Of a DNA stretch of 7,812 nt, positions 1-6,188 are shown in pieces. The stretch covers positions 1 through 7,812 of the forward strand of contig JADYYL010000101.1 in the NCBI GenBank assembly GCA_020853655.1, written 5' to 3'. Origin of the DNA: Deltaproteobacteria bacterium (GTDB lineage Bacteria; Bdellovibrionota_C; UBA2361; SZUA-149; JADYYL01). The notes beneath the pieces were generated by a model. That model was not told the DNA's origin and searched no databases. It saw nothing but the letters and a program-made list of their open reading frames with translations. The translations under genes and the position numbers were made by a program. Positions within the stretch are counted from its first letter, which is position 1. Each line of letters opens with the position of its first letter.

Positions 1-39
1 AATATAAATCGTCGCAGGCGATAGCAAAAAGATCGCAGG

Positions 40-960
40 TTATGGAGCCGTCGGACTTCGAAACGTTCCAAGAACGAGCAGCGGAGATGGCGAGATAGAG
101 ATTCGGAGTGGAGTATTGCCGCTGTCATCGCCATCAGCTTGCGTTGGGCAATCTCCATCGAGCGACTCGATCAACACCTCTCGACCAGCGATAAGATCCG
201 GAGATGGCAGTGTATTCCCGTTCCTTTTCACACTCCCAAATGCGATGTCGGCCAGCCATTTGGCGTAGAAGGACCGATCGGCTCGGGGGAACAAGCGGCA
301 CGTGAAATCGGCCGACCGCGGGTCTGCCGAGACCGCCGGGAAGATGCCACCGCCGTAATACGGAGAGTTTGCGACGATGACGCCTTCCGCCTCCCGGGCG
401 ATGCCGTCGATCGTAATGCGGAGCTTTCGCGGGGAAAGGCGAATGAACTCGTGGAGGGTCGCGGGTATATATGACCAGCGCGTGGAGCCCTTGCCGGCGC
501 CCTGTTCTCGAGCAAGTGAGACGGATCGCACGACATTCGCGTCGAGTCCAACGCTCACCATTGTGAAAAACGGTTGACCGTTCGCTGTCCCCCACTTCAC
601 ACCGTTTGGCGCGCTCGCAACGCACTTGGCCAATGAGTCGGTATCGCCGAGCATTCCAAAGCAACGGGCAAAGAGATTCTCATTGCCTGCGGGAAACATA
701 CAGAAAGGGATCTGGCCTGCACTCAACGATGGGAGGAGCAACCGAACGGTTCCATCTCCGCCGATGACAACGGCTCTGGCATGGGGATGAGCCACGTGGA
801 ACGCCGTGGCATCTCGGGCGTAAGCTTGGGCTTCGATCAGGTGAGAGTGGTAACCACGCTCACCGAGCGCCTCGGCGACGGAATGCGCGATCTGTCGACC
901 GCGCGATCTTCCCGAGCGTGGGTTAAACAGCAGCAGGAGCGCCGGCGGCAAATCGCCCAT
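40..960 (-). CDS. Diacylglycerol kinase / lipid kinase family protein
   Basis: This 306-residue protein belongs to the DAGK catalytic-domain family (DgkB, YegS and BmrU relatives), which phosphorylates diacylglycerol or related lipids at the inner membrane surface using ATP. Seen in the sequence: an N-terminal LLFNPRSG nucleotide-binding motif (residues 10-17), the family signature VVIGGDGTV (64-72), PAGNENLFA (90-98) where most relatives have PxGTxNDFA, VGLDANVV (137-144), YYGGG (201-205) and a C-terminal QADGD (274-278). The length is typical of bacterial members (about 290-310). The ATG at 960 places NPRSG at the usual distance from the N terminus. Its Shine-Dalgarno is weak, and the start lies inside the end of cmr6 (38-bp overlap), so translation is probably coupled to cmr6. 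The TAA is at 42-40 and no further gene is visible in the 39 bases beyond it. The lipid substrate cannot be deduced, and a link to the Cmr proteins is suggested only by position. Confidence 0.88.
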   Translation of the reverse strand: MGDLPPALLLLFNPRSGRSRGRQIAHSVAEALGERGYHSHLIEAQAYARDATAFHVAHPHARAVVIGGDGTVRLLLPSLSAGQIPFCMFPAGNENLFARCFGMLGDTDSLAKCVASAPNGVKWGTANGQPFFTMVSVGLDANVVRSVSLAREQGAGKGSTRWSYIPATLHEFIRLSPRKLRITIDGIAREAEGVIVANSPYYGGGIFPAVSADPRSADFTCRLFPRADRSFYAKWLADIAFGSVKRNGNTLPSPDLIAGREVLIESLDGDCPTQADGDDSGNTPLRISISPSPLLVLGTFRSPTAP

Positions 961-2455
961 AGCCGTTACTCGTGTGCGAGCCTAGCCCGGTTTGACTCAG
1001 CACTTCGTCGAGGAGCTTCATCGCACCCGCGATCAACTGTGCGCTATCGGTGGCATCACTGCCGATGGCGAACAGAAATTCTGTCCCCGCCGGTATCGCG
1101 AGGAAATACTCGACCTCGGGTTGCTGATCGTCAGCAGGGGCAACCCCGCTCGAGTAGTATTCGGGATAATGACAATTCGCCGCGTCGATCTCGAGGTGCG
1201 TCAATCTTCGATTTGGAATCGCATCGAAGAAAGTCACTTCGCCGTGGGCCTTCGACGCAACGCCACCGGGTTTTCCAAGGATGCGCTCCACGAGCGCAGG
1301 ATCGGCCAGCTCAGGCGAAAGCGCGGCAGCACGTCGAATCGCGCCCTTGATCGAGGAGCCCGGAATGACTGGATAGCCAAACGTGCGGTTGATCGATAAT
1401 CCGCCGCCATCGAGCAATCCGATGCGATCATTCCCGACGGTCATTCGCGACGTCAGACGCAGCGACTTCCGCTCGACGGTCCAGCCGTCGGACTCGAACG
1501 CAGCAAGTGTTCCATTCCATCGATCTGCGACGACGGGCCACGGCACGCGGTGGCGCTGCACGTGCTCAAAGCTTCGCAAAAATAACGATTGAAAAAAGTA
1601 GTTCTTATTCCGCTGCGAGAATCGCGGGTGTGCCGGTGCGGCCTCTGCGGACTCCGCTCTCTTCGCACTATCACGCCGACCGCTCTCGTCTGCCGGCCAA
1701 AGCACGAGCTTCTCCAGTGCCAAAGCGGGATTTACTTCGCGGGCGGTGAGGCCTGCCCGCGGAAATCGGATAGGCAACGGAAGAGTTCCGCGAACCTGAT
1801 CTTTGGACTGTGTCGAACTCTTCTCCGGACGCGTCCGATCGCGACGGGCTCCATCTCGGCCGGTCGCACCATCTCGTCCCCCTGCTCGGCGATTCGGTCC
1901 ACGAGCATCGCGCGGCGCGCCGGTACGGGGTCCGTCTCGTCGCTCGCGTCGCGGACGAGCATCTCTCCCTTCGGAAGGCCCACGTCGTTCATCTCCGCCA
2001 AACCGAGGGTCTCTGGGCGGTCGCGCTGGTCGATCTCCCCTTCCCGGCTCTCCCGGTCGATCGCTTCTCGGCCCCGGCCGTCGGTCAGATGGCCCTCGAC
2101 GGTCGGAGGGTCCTCGACGGTCCGACGACCCTCTGCGATCAGAAGATCCGCGACGGTCATTTCGCCCGTCGCGGCGACGGGCGTCGCGTGGCTGCGCAGG
2201 ACGCTCCGGCGGCAACTCGGGCCCCCGTTCCGAGATCGTCACGGTGGTCGCGTTACCTTGAACGGGTTGTCCCTTCTTGTTCTTTCGAACTTCCGGGGCA
2301 TCGAAGAGTACCTTATCTCCCCGCTTCGGGAGCGGTTCCGCGTTCGTCACACTCGGAAGATAGAACAACGCGCTTGGACCACCGTCGTCCGGCTTGATTT
2401 CGCCTTGGCGATTGATCGCGTGGAAAACAACAATTTTTCCGGCTCGCTCAGCCAT
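923..2455 (-). CDS. cmr6: Cold-shock-like domain / Arg-rich linker / Cmr6 RAMP fusion protein
   Basis: This 510-residue protein is a fusion in one uninterrupted frame. Residues 1-75 resemble a cold-shock (OB-fold) domain: AGKIVVFHAINRQGEIKPDDGG, then LFYL, RGDKVLFD and KGQPVQGNATTV align along CspA, although the aromatic RNP1 core (GFGF) is changed to RQGE. Residues 76-212 form a low-complexity linker, about one third Arg, with tandem DRRGSS/DRRGPS units at 100-126. Residues 220-510 are the Cmr6 RAMP domain: NYFFQSLFLRSF (285-296), the RAMP loop IPGSSIKGAIR (364-374), GEVTFFDAIP (405-414), LEIDAANCHYPEYYS (421-435) and the C-terminal GLGSHTSNGYGRF (490-502). Cmr6 normally caps the 3' end of the crRNA-bound Cmr filament next to Cmr1 and is about 250-350 residues long. 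The ATG at 2455 has GGAGG five bases upstream and overlaps cmr5 by 8 bp. The Cmr6 assignment is firm. The cold-shock assignment is by motif reading only. Confidence 0.9.
   Translation of the reverse strand: MAERAGKIVVFHAINRQGEIKPDDGGPSALFYLPSVTNAEPLPKRGDKVLFDAPEVRKNKKGQPVQGNATTVTISERGPELPPERPAQPRDARRRDGRNDRRGSSDRRGSSDRRGPSDRRGPSDRRPGPRSDRPGEPGRGDRPARPPRDPRFGGDERRGPSEGRDARPRRERRDGPRTGAPRDARGPNRRAGGRDGATGRDGARRDRTRPEKSSTQSKDQVRGTLPLPIRFPRAGLTAREVNPALALEKLVLWPADESGRRDSAKRAESAEAAPAHPRFSQRNKNYFFQSLFLRSFEHVQRHRVPWPVVADRWNGTLAAFESDGWTVERKSLRLTSRMTVGNDRIGLLDGGGLSINRTFGYPVIPGSSIKGAIRRAAALSPELADPALVERILGKPGGVASKAHGEVTFFDAIPNRRLTHLEIDAANCHYPEYYSSGVAPADDQQPEVEYFLAIPAGTEFLFAIGSDATDSAQLIAGAMKLLDEVLSQTGLGSHTSNGYGRFAAGAPAAV
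2078..2158 (-). repeat. 18-bp repeats encoding DRRG(S/P)S units in the Cmr6 linker
   Basis: Four consecutive six-residue units (DRRGSS, DRRGSS, DRRGPS, DRRGPS) followed by DRR occupy residues 100-126 of the Cmr6 fusion. The codons differ between units; for example the Gly-Ser/Pro-Ser part reads GGATCTTCT, GGGTCGTCG, GGACCCTCC and GGGCCATCT. The peptide repeat is therefore better preserved than the DNA repeat. Confidence 0.9.
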
Positions 2456-2765
2456 TAACGCCTCCAGTGATCGGCAATTCCGATTCGAGAAATTTGAGCG
2501 ACGTAATCGACAACGTCAACAGGCTCGATGCATCTGCTGCGGAGAGCGCTCCCGACATACTTTCATTCTCGTTAAGAACACTGTTCGAACGAAGATGGGT
2601 CACCAACGAGTCTCCGAGTGCAACGACATCGGGCCGGTCAGCGGGCGCTCGAAGCAACGATAGAAACTGGCCGAAGCCACCACGTCGCAGCACGAGGGAG
2701 AAATGCAGGCGGAGATCAGTCGCCGAAATCTCCGTCGACGGAATGTTCAGTGCCGTCCGTTTCAT
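2448..2765 (-). CDS. cmr5: Cmr5-like small subunit of a type III-B RAMP complex
   Basis: This is a 105-residue, mostly helical, soluble protein in the position always held by Cmr5, between cmr4 and cmr6. Cmr5 is the small subunit that lines the filament belly and contacts target RNA and Cas10. Supporting sequence: GGFGQFLSLLRA (29-40), which matches the family pattern of a Gly-rich turn before a hydrophobic helix (GLxQxLAFL); LGDSLVTHLRS (50-60); and a final helix LLTLSITSLKFLESELP (82-98), which resembles the family's EALxFLxWLK ending. The start is the ATG at 2765, in an ATGA overlap with the cmr4 stop and preceded by GGAGAGG. The reading frame extends upstream to 2912, but that extension runs inside cmr4 and has no comparable ribosome site. 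Similarity is weak, as is usual for this family, so the call rests on motifs plus gene order. It is slightly shorter than most Cmr5 proteins (about 110-150). Confidence 0.72.
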   Translation of the reverse strand: MKRTALNIPSTEISATDLRLHFSLVLRRGGFGQFLSLLRAPADRPDVVALGDSLVTHLRSNSVLNENESMSGALSAADASSLLTLSITSLKFLESELPITGGVNG

Positions 2766-3568
2766 TGCGTAACCTCTCCAAACATCGTCATGCGGCAGAT
2801 TCCGTGCCCAACGCGCTGTCTTGCGCCAAGTTGCACCGCGTAGGGGCGAAGTGGTTCTAATTCTGCACTCTCCGACACTTCGGCGGTGAGCACCGTCTCC
2901 GCTGGTAAGCACTCGATCGTGTCGACCCGCCCATGCGATCGCTTGGTGGCGGCGTCAACCGGAAACGCTTCGGCCACCTCGGTGCTGATCTCGAGAAGCT
3001 GCGAAAAGCTTTCGTCAGCAAGAAGTGCCGTACCATTGAGCAAGCGCTCGCGGAAAAACGAGTCTTGCTCGCCGAAGACAGCGTTCGCGACAGCAAGAAG
3101 CGTTGCGCTCAGTTCGGCATGCTTCACAGCTCGGAAAGCATACTCCTCAAGAAACAGTTCCCCCCCTTCCGCGCTCGAGAACGTCTCAGAAACCAGAACT
3201 TCGTTCCGAGTGACAGGAAGCGTCTCGGGAACACTCGCCTGCGCGCGCACACTGAGCAACAAACGACCGAGTCGAGACGCGGTTGTTCCCCAAACGAAAA
3301 CGCCTCTCGCCGTTCGAAACGGAAACAACGCAACCTCGGCGGAAGAACAGTCTATCGAGATGGGCGAAGCGGTAACGCCGCCCTTTCGGCGGGAAGATGC
3401 GATTCGTCGTGCGAGTGCTCCGGATAGCGTCGACGAAGGAACGATCGGAGCGCGACCCTCGTCTCGCACACAGGGTGCGAAGGAGAGACGAGACCCGGCG
3501 ATCCGTGATCCCGTACCCACATGGAGCGGGCTCTGCACAGCAAGAATAATAGGTTTCCTCGTGCTCAT
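2762..3568 (-). CDS. cmr4: Cmr4-like RAMP backbone protein (catalytic residue apparently lost)
   Basis: This 268-residue RAMP protein is the Cmr4 subunit, which in type III-B complexes polymerises along the crRNA and cleaves target RNA every six nucleotides. Diagnostic sequence: SPLHVGTG (13-20), ALFPFRTARGVFVWGTTASRL (80-100, family pattern LxPVRSLxGVFAWVTxPxxL), EEYAF (141-145), ADESFSQLLEISTEVAEAFPVD (184-205, pattern DDxFxxLxxxxTEVxxRxxID), ECLPAET (219-225) and VQLGARQRVGHG (245-256, the C-terminal Gly-rich RAMP motif). The RAMP loop, usually PGSSLKGALR, reads PSSTLSGALAR (44-54). The stretch that normally contains the catalytic Asp (xDxPIQRExHTG) reads SRLSFAPCVRDEGRA (26-40), with no Asp at the aligned position. 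The ATG at 3568 has a strong GGAGGT six bases upstream and overlaps the cmr1 stop (ATGA). The family call is confident. Loss of cleavage is inferred from an alignment by eye. Confidence 0.88.
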   Translation of the reverse strand: MSTRKPIILAVQSPLHVGTGSRIAGSRLSFAPCVRDEGRAPIVPSSTLSGALARRIASSRRKGGVTASPISIDCSSAEVALFPFRTARGVFVWGTTASRLGRLLLSVRAQASVPETLPVTRNEVLVSETFSSAEGGELFLEEYAFRAVKHAELSATLLAVANAVFGEQDSFFRERLLNGTALLADESFSQLLEISTEVAEAFPVDAATKRSHGRVDTIECLPAETVLTAEVSESAELEPLRPYAVQLGARQRVGHGICRMTMFGEVTQ

Positions 3569-4731
3569 GCGCTTACCTCCGGAAGTACTGCAGCACCGAG
3601 CTTCTCAAGGAAGCCCGTTATTTTCCCGGCGTCGAGGCCCGGAGCGTGCGGAAGTGGATCAAGCAACGTCGTGACGACGGCATACCCACTCGCGGTTTTT
3701 ACTGTTCGAATCCACAGTGGAGACGCAAAGCGAACGCGACGGCCTTTCGGCGTGTTCTCCGGAACGACGAACTGACCGTTCAGTTTCAACGGAAGCCCGA
3801 ACGCGGGATTCTTGAACTCGCGAAGTGAGAGCATGAGCGAACGCCGAATCTCTTCCTCGTCGCCGCCGTCAACCGCGGCGACAGAGACCTGGAACGCACC
3901 GGCAAGATACGGGATCGTCAGATCGGGCGTGCCCCCGCTCTTGCCGTGAATCGCGAATATTCTGGAGAGCGTCGATCGAGCATAACGGAGCCCCATCGAC
4001 AAAAATGTTGAAAGTTCCGCGGCTGATGGGAAGACGCCTTCACTCTCAGGCACTGAGAATGCATGCGAAGGTTCGATTGCAACGATCGAGAGACTACCCG
4101 CACCCCGCCGCTTTCGGGTCCCAAATCCACCAAGGTTTGCGGCAAGCCACAATGCGGCGAGAGCCGCCTCGAGGGCGTCGTCGCTCGCAGCGCCTGTTGC
4201 GCTCAAAGTCACGTGCAGGTCAACTCCCGGATTAATCGAGGAAACGAGAGGAAAGGGCTCGGGCCGCTGCGGCCGATTCTTTCGTGGGTCGGATTTTTGT
4301 GCGGAACCGGCATCTGCCGTCGTTGCTTCTGTCGGCTGTGGCGAGCTCGCCTCCGAAGTGAGCGCCGTCGTTGGATCGCTGTCAGAAGCCACAACGTCCG
4401 TTGCACCGCTCAACGGCACGAGCTTGTGGGGGACCGGAGAGCGCTTCGTGCAGATCTCTTCGTATCGTTGAGCGACGTCGGTCCGTATGGAGAGCCGCGT
4501 CCCGGTTAATTCATCCCCGAACACGAACCGCTCAAAGGTTCGCAGTTCCTCCAGGCTGGCTGATCGAGCGAGGGCGGCACGAAGCCAGTAACGCATCATC
4601 CCTCGGAGCGCAGATGAACGAATCTCTGAGTATTCCGCTCCTCGCGGGCTGTGCATGAACATCGCGCTCTCCGTTCGTGCGGTGAGTCGATAGTGCCCTC
4701 GTTTGAGCGAATTGTTCTCTTGATGCGTCAT
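3565..4731 (-). CDS. cmr1: Cmr1-like RAMP protein, type III-B effector subunit
   Basis: This 388-residue protein is the Cmr1 subunit, a double-RAMP protein that sits with Cmr6 at the crRNA 3' end of type III-B complexes and helps capture target RNA. Its N terminus carries the family signature: YRLTARTESAMFMHSPRG (14-31), then EIRSSALRGMMRYWLRAAL (36-54), then FERFVFGDELTGTRLSIR (66-83). The central Gly-rich RAMP motif is NLGGFGTRKRRGAGSLSI (199-216). FKNPAFGLPL (306-315) and RRVRFASPLWIR (331-342) match the C-terminal Cmr1 segment. Between them, residues 109-158 form a Ser/Thr/Ala/Pro-rich stretch followed by a basic, proline-containing patch, probably disordered. The ATG at 4731 overlaps the yihY stop (ATGA) and has AGAAGG five bases upstream. 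The cmr2 and cmr3 genes that usually follow cmr1 are missing; cmr4 follows directly. Confidence 0.92.
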   Translation of the reverse strand: MTHQENNSLKRGHYRLTARTESAMFMHSPRGAEYSEIRSSALRGMMRYWLRAALARSASLEELRTFERFVFGDELTGTRLSIRTDVAQRYEEICTKRSPVPHKLVPLSGATDVVASDSDPTTALTSEASSPQPTEATTADAGSAQKSDPRKNRPQRPEPFPLVSSINPGVDLHVTLSATGAASDDALEAALAALWLAANLGGFGTRKRRGAGSLSIVAIEPSHAFSVPESEGVFPSAAELSTFLSMGLRYARSTLSRIFAIHGKSGGTPDLTIPYLAGAFQVSVAAVDGGDEEEIRRSLMLSLREFKNPAFGLPLKLNGQFVVPENTPKGRRVRFASPLWIRTVKTASGYAVVTTLLDPLPHAPGLDAGKITGFLEKLGAAVLPEVSA

Positions 4732-6053
4732 TTGGCCTTCTCTTCACCGTTCGCTTCCAACGTCAGCAGTTCAGCCAGCGTCAGTGTCGCAATCACCTTT
4801 CCTCCACGCGACCCGCGCTGGAGAAGCTCGAAGAGTGCGTTCGATTTTACCGATTCAAGTCCTTTCTCGATCCGCTTTCGATATTCCTTCGATCGAAACG
4901 TCTCAAGAACCATGTCGACCGTAATTCTATCAGGCGCCAGGGCGAGCGCACGGGAGTGCGTTTTTTCATCAAGCGCGGTCAAGATGTTCGCATCTGATAG
5001 CACGTTCAGGCAGGTCCGCACGAGAACGGGGTCGGAACCCGCTTCAATTGCGACCTCACCCTCCGTCGGAGGACTCTTTCCGAGCAAGAAGGCCCGGCCG
5101 AACGGGAGGAGAAGTCGCAGCCCGATGAGCGCCCCAACTTCCCCAAGTTCCGTTGCGAACCGCCGAAGCCCGCTCAGTATGTGAATGGAACTGGACTGAT
5201 AGCTAATCTCCGCTCCAAAGAGGATCACGACCCACGTGACGTAGAGCCAGAAGAGGAACAAAGGAATTGATGCGACCACGCCGTAGATCGTGCTGTAGGT
5301 CGTCGAGATTCCGACGTAATATGCGAATCCGCGCTTCGTAAGCTCGAATAGAACCGCCGCGACAACGGCGCCAAGCATCGCATCCCCGACGCCGACTCTC
5401 GCCGCCGGCAATTTGTAAAACAGGATAGAGAGCGCAAGCGAAGTGACGATGGTCGGAATGATGTACGAAACGAGAAGGAAGTACAGCGTGCTGTATTCAC
5501 GACCAAATCCAGATGCATCGACCTGCGTGGTCCAGAAGATGGAGAGCGCGATAAGCAGAGGTCCCAGCGTCAGCACAGTCCAAAAGCTCGTCAGCTTCGA
5601 GAACAGGCTCAAATTCGACGTCGAACGCCAAATGACGTTTAGCGCGCTTTCGATGGTATTCAGAAGCGCGATACTCGTGAAGACGAGCACGCCGATACTC
5701 ACCGTATTCAACGCCTGGACGTTGAATGCGAAGAGTTGCAAGTGCGAGAAGATCTGACTTTCGAGCTCGGTTATCTGTTCGTTGGTCGAAACGGGCAGGA
5801 GCTGGTCGAGAATGGTCTTCACTGCCCGCCCAACGTCATGGCCACTCAGGCCAAATACCGCGAACATCGAGAAGCTGAGCGCGGAAACCGGAACGAGAGC
5901 GAAAAGCGTTGCATATGCGAGAGCCGACGCACGGGAGAAGCAATCATCCCAATAGAACCGATACGCGGCGCTCGATATGACAGCCCAGAACCATGCAGCC
6001 CCATTCGTCAGTTTCCTGCCGAAGGATGCAACCTCGATCTCTGGTGTCGTCAT
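4728..6053 (-). CDS. YihY/BrkB family inner-membrane protein (UPF0761)
   Basis: This 441-residue integral membrane protein belongs to the YihY/BrkB family, often mislabelled ribonuclease BN. Its transport or envelope role is not settled. About six membrane segments can be read at roughly residues 42-68 (after the typical RASALAYATLFALVP), 114-142, 156-175, 191-215, 220-247 and 256-283 (ending ILFGAEI). The cytoplasmic tail, about 300-441, contains a winged-helix-like stretch (SPPTEGEVAIEAGSDPVLVR, about 327-346, then LSDANIL), as in the longer family members. The start is the ATG at 6053, with GGAGAGG six bases upstream. The frame stays open to a TTG at 6116, but that codon lies just past the terminator hairpin and lacks a ribosome site. 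The TGA overlaps the cmr1 ATG, so it heads the operon containing the RAMP genes. This family has no demonstrated nuclease activity, so proximity to RNA-binding Cmr proteins should not be read as support for the RNase BN label. Confidence 0.88.
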   Translation of the reverse strand: MTTPEIEVASFGRKLTNGAAWFWAVISSAAYRFYWDDCFSRASALAYATLFALVPVSALSFSMFAVFGLSGHDVGRAVKTILDQLLPVSTNEQITELESQIFSHLQLFAFNVQALNTVSIGVLVFTSIALLNTIESALNVIWRSTSNLSLFSKLTSFWTVLTLGPLLIALSIFWTTQVDASGFGREYSTLYFLLVSYIIPTIVTSLALSILFYKLPAARVGVGDAMLGAVVAAVLFELTKRGFAYYVGISTTYSTIYGVVASIPLFLFWLYVTWVVILFGAEISYQSSSIHILSGLRRFATELGEVGALIGLRLLLPFGRAFLLGKSPPTEGEVAIEAGSDPVLVRTCLNVLSDANILTALDEKTHSRALALAPDRITVDMVLETFRSKEYRKRIEKGLESVKSNALFELLQRGSRGGKVIATLTLAELLTLEANGEEKAK

Positions 6054-6059
6054 GAAAGA

Positions 6060-6066
6060 CCTCTCC
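6060..6066 (-). promoter_or_regulatory. Ribosome-binding site deciding the yihY start
   Basis: GGAGAGG on the minus strand, followed by TCTTTC and ATG (6053-6051). This is the only good Shine-Dalgarno near the beginning of the frame. It favours the ATG at 6053 over the in-frame ATG at 6071 and the TTG at 6116. Confidence 0.8.
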
Positions 6067-6119
6067 CGCATATCGAGCAGGGTTGCGCGATTCTTCGCGA
6101 CCGCAAAGTTACTCAAACT

Positions 6120-6148
6120 GGAAAAGTCGTCCGAAAGACGACTTTTCC
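6120..6148 (-). terminator. Intrinsic terminator downstream of rho
   Basis: This is a perfect 12-bp inverted repeat, GGAAAAGTCGTC and GACGACTTTTCC, around a 5-base loop (TTTCG on the minus strand). It lies 40 bases after the rho stop codon. The GC-containing stem followed by TTTT fits a Rho-independent terminator. The A/T symmetry would also let it act on the opposite strand. The T tract is only four bases before CC, so some read-through into yihY is possible. It separates rho from the yihY-cmr-lipid kinase operon. Confidence 0.75.
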
Positions 6149-6188
6149 ACCACCCTGCGAGAAAGGCGTGAACCCCTATTGGGATCCA

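Larger units (their letters stand above)
923..4731 (-). other. Partial type III-B RAMP cassette (cmr1-cmr4-cmr5-cmr6), lacking cmr2/cas10 and cmr3
   Basis: Four contiguous, overlapping genes encode RAMP and small subunits of a Cmr effector. Canonical III-B operons also contain cmr2 (Cas10, with HD and GGDD Palm domains) and cmr3 between cmr1 and cmr4. Here the cmr1 TGA and cmr4 ATG share bases, so nothing was left between them. No Cas6, Cas1, Cas2, CARF-domain effector or CRISPR array is present in the window. The strong ribosome-binding sites, clean overlaps and intact frames argue against decay. Whether cas10 and cmr3 exist at another locus is unknown. If they do not, the complex could not make cyclic oligoadenylate and would lack the subunit that anchors the crRNA 5' tag. 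Confidence 0.8.

Noticed and set aside
1..39. Terminator after the lipid kinase
   Set aside because: The short stretch contains a repeated CCTGCGA and some small self-complementary words but no stable stem followed by a T run within the window.
1589..2458. 289-codon plus-strand frame opposite the Cmr6 linker, with two more Arg/Ser-rich frames at 1803-2261 and 1810-2397
   Set aside because: The minus-strand frame joins a cold-shock-like domain and an unmistakable Cmr6 domain without a stop. The plus frames are low-complexity mirror images of the Arg-rich linker.
2766..2912. Longer cmr5 starting at 2912
   Set aside because: The extension would lie entirely within the conserved end of cmr4. 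The ATG at 2765 has a proper Shine-Dalgarno and the same ATGA overlap used elsewhere in the operon.
2886..3674. 262-codon plus-strand frame opposite cmr4
   Set aside because: The minus strand carries several Cmr4 signatures and well-placed ribosome sites. The plus frame shows no family resemblance.
4728..6053. Ribonuclease BN activity for the YihY protein, which would fit an RNA-processing story with the Cmr genes
   Set aside because: The RNase BN name for this family is a historical misassignment. The protein is a multi-pass membrane protein with no nuclease motif.
6054..6116. TTG-initiated extension of yihY to 6116
   Set aside because: It would begin three bases after the terminator hairpin without a ribosome site. 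Its first 21 residues lack family character.
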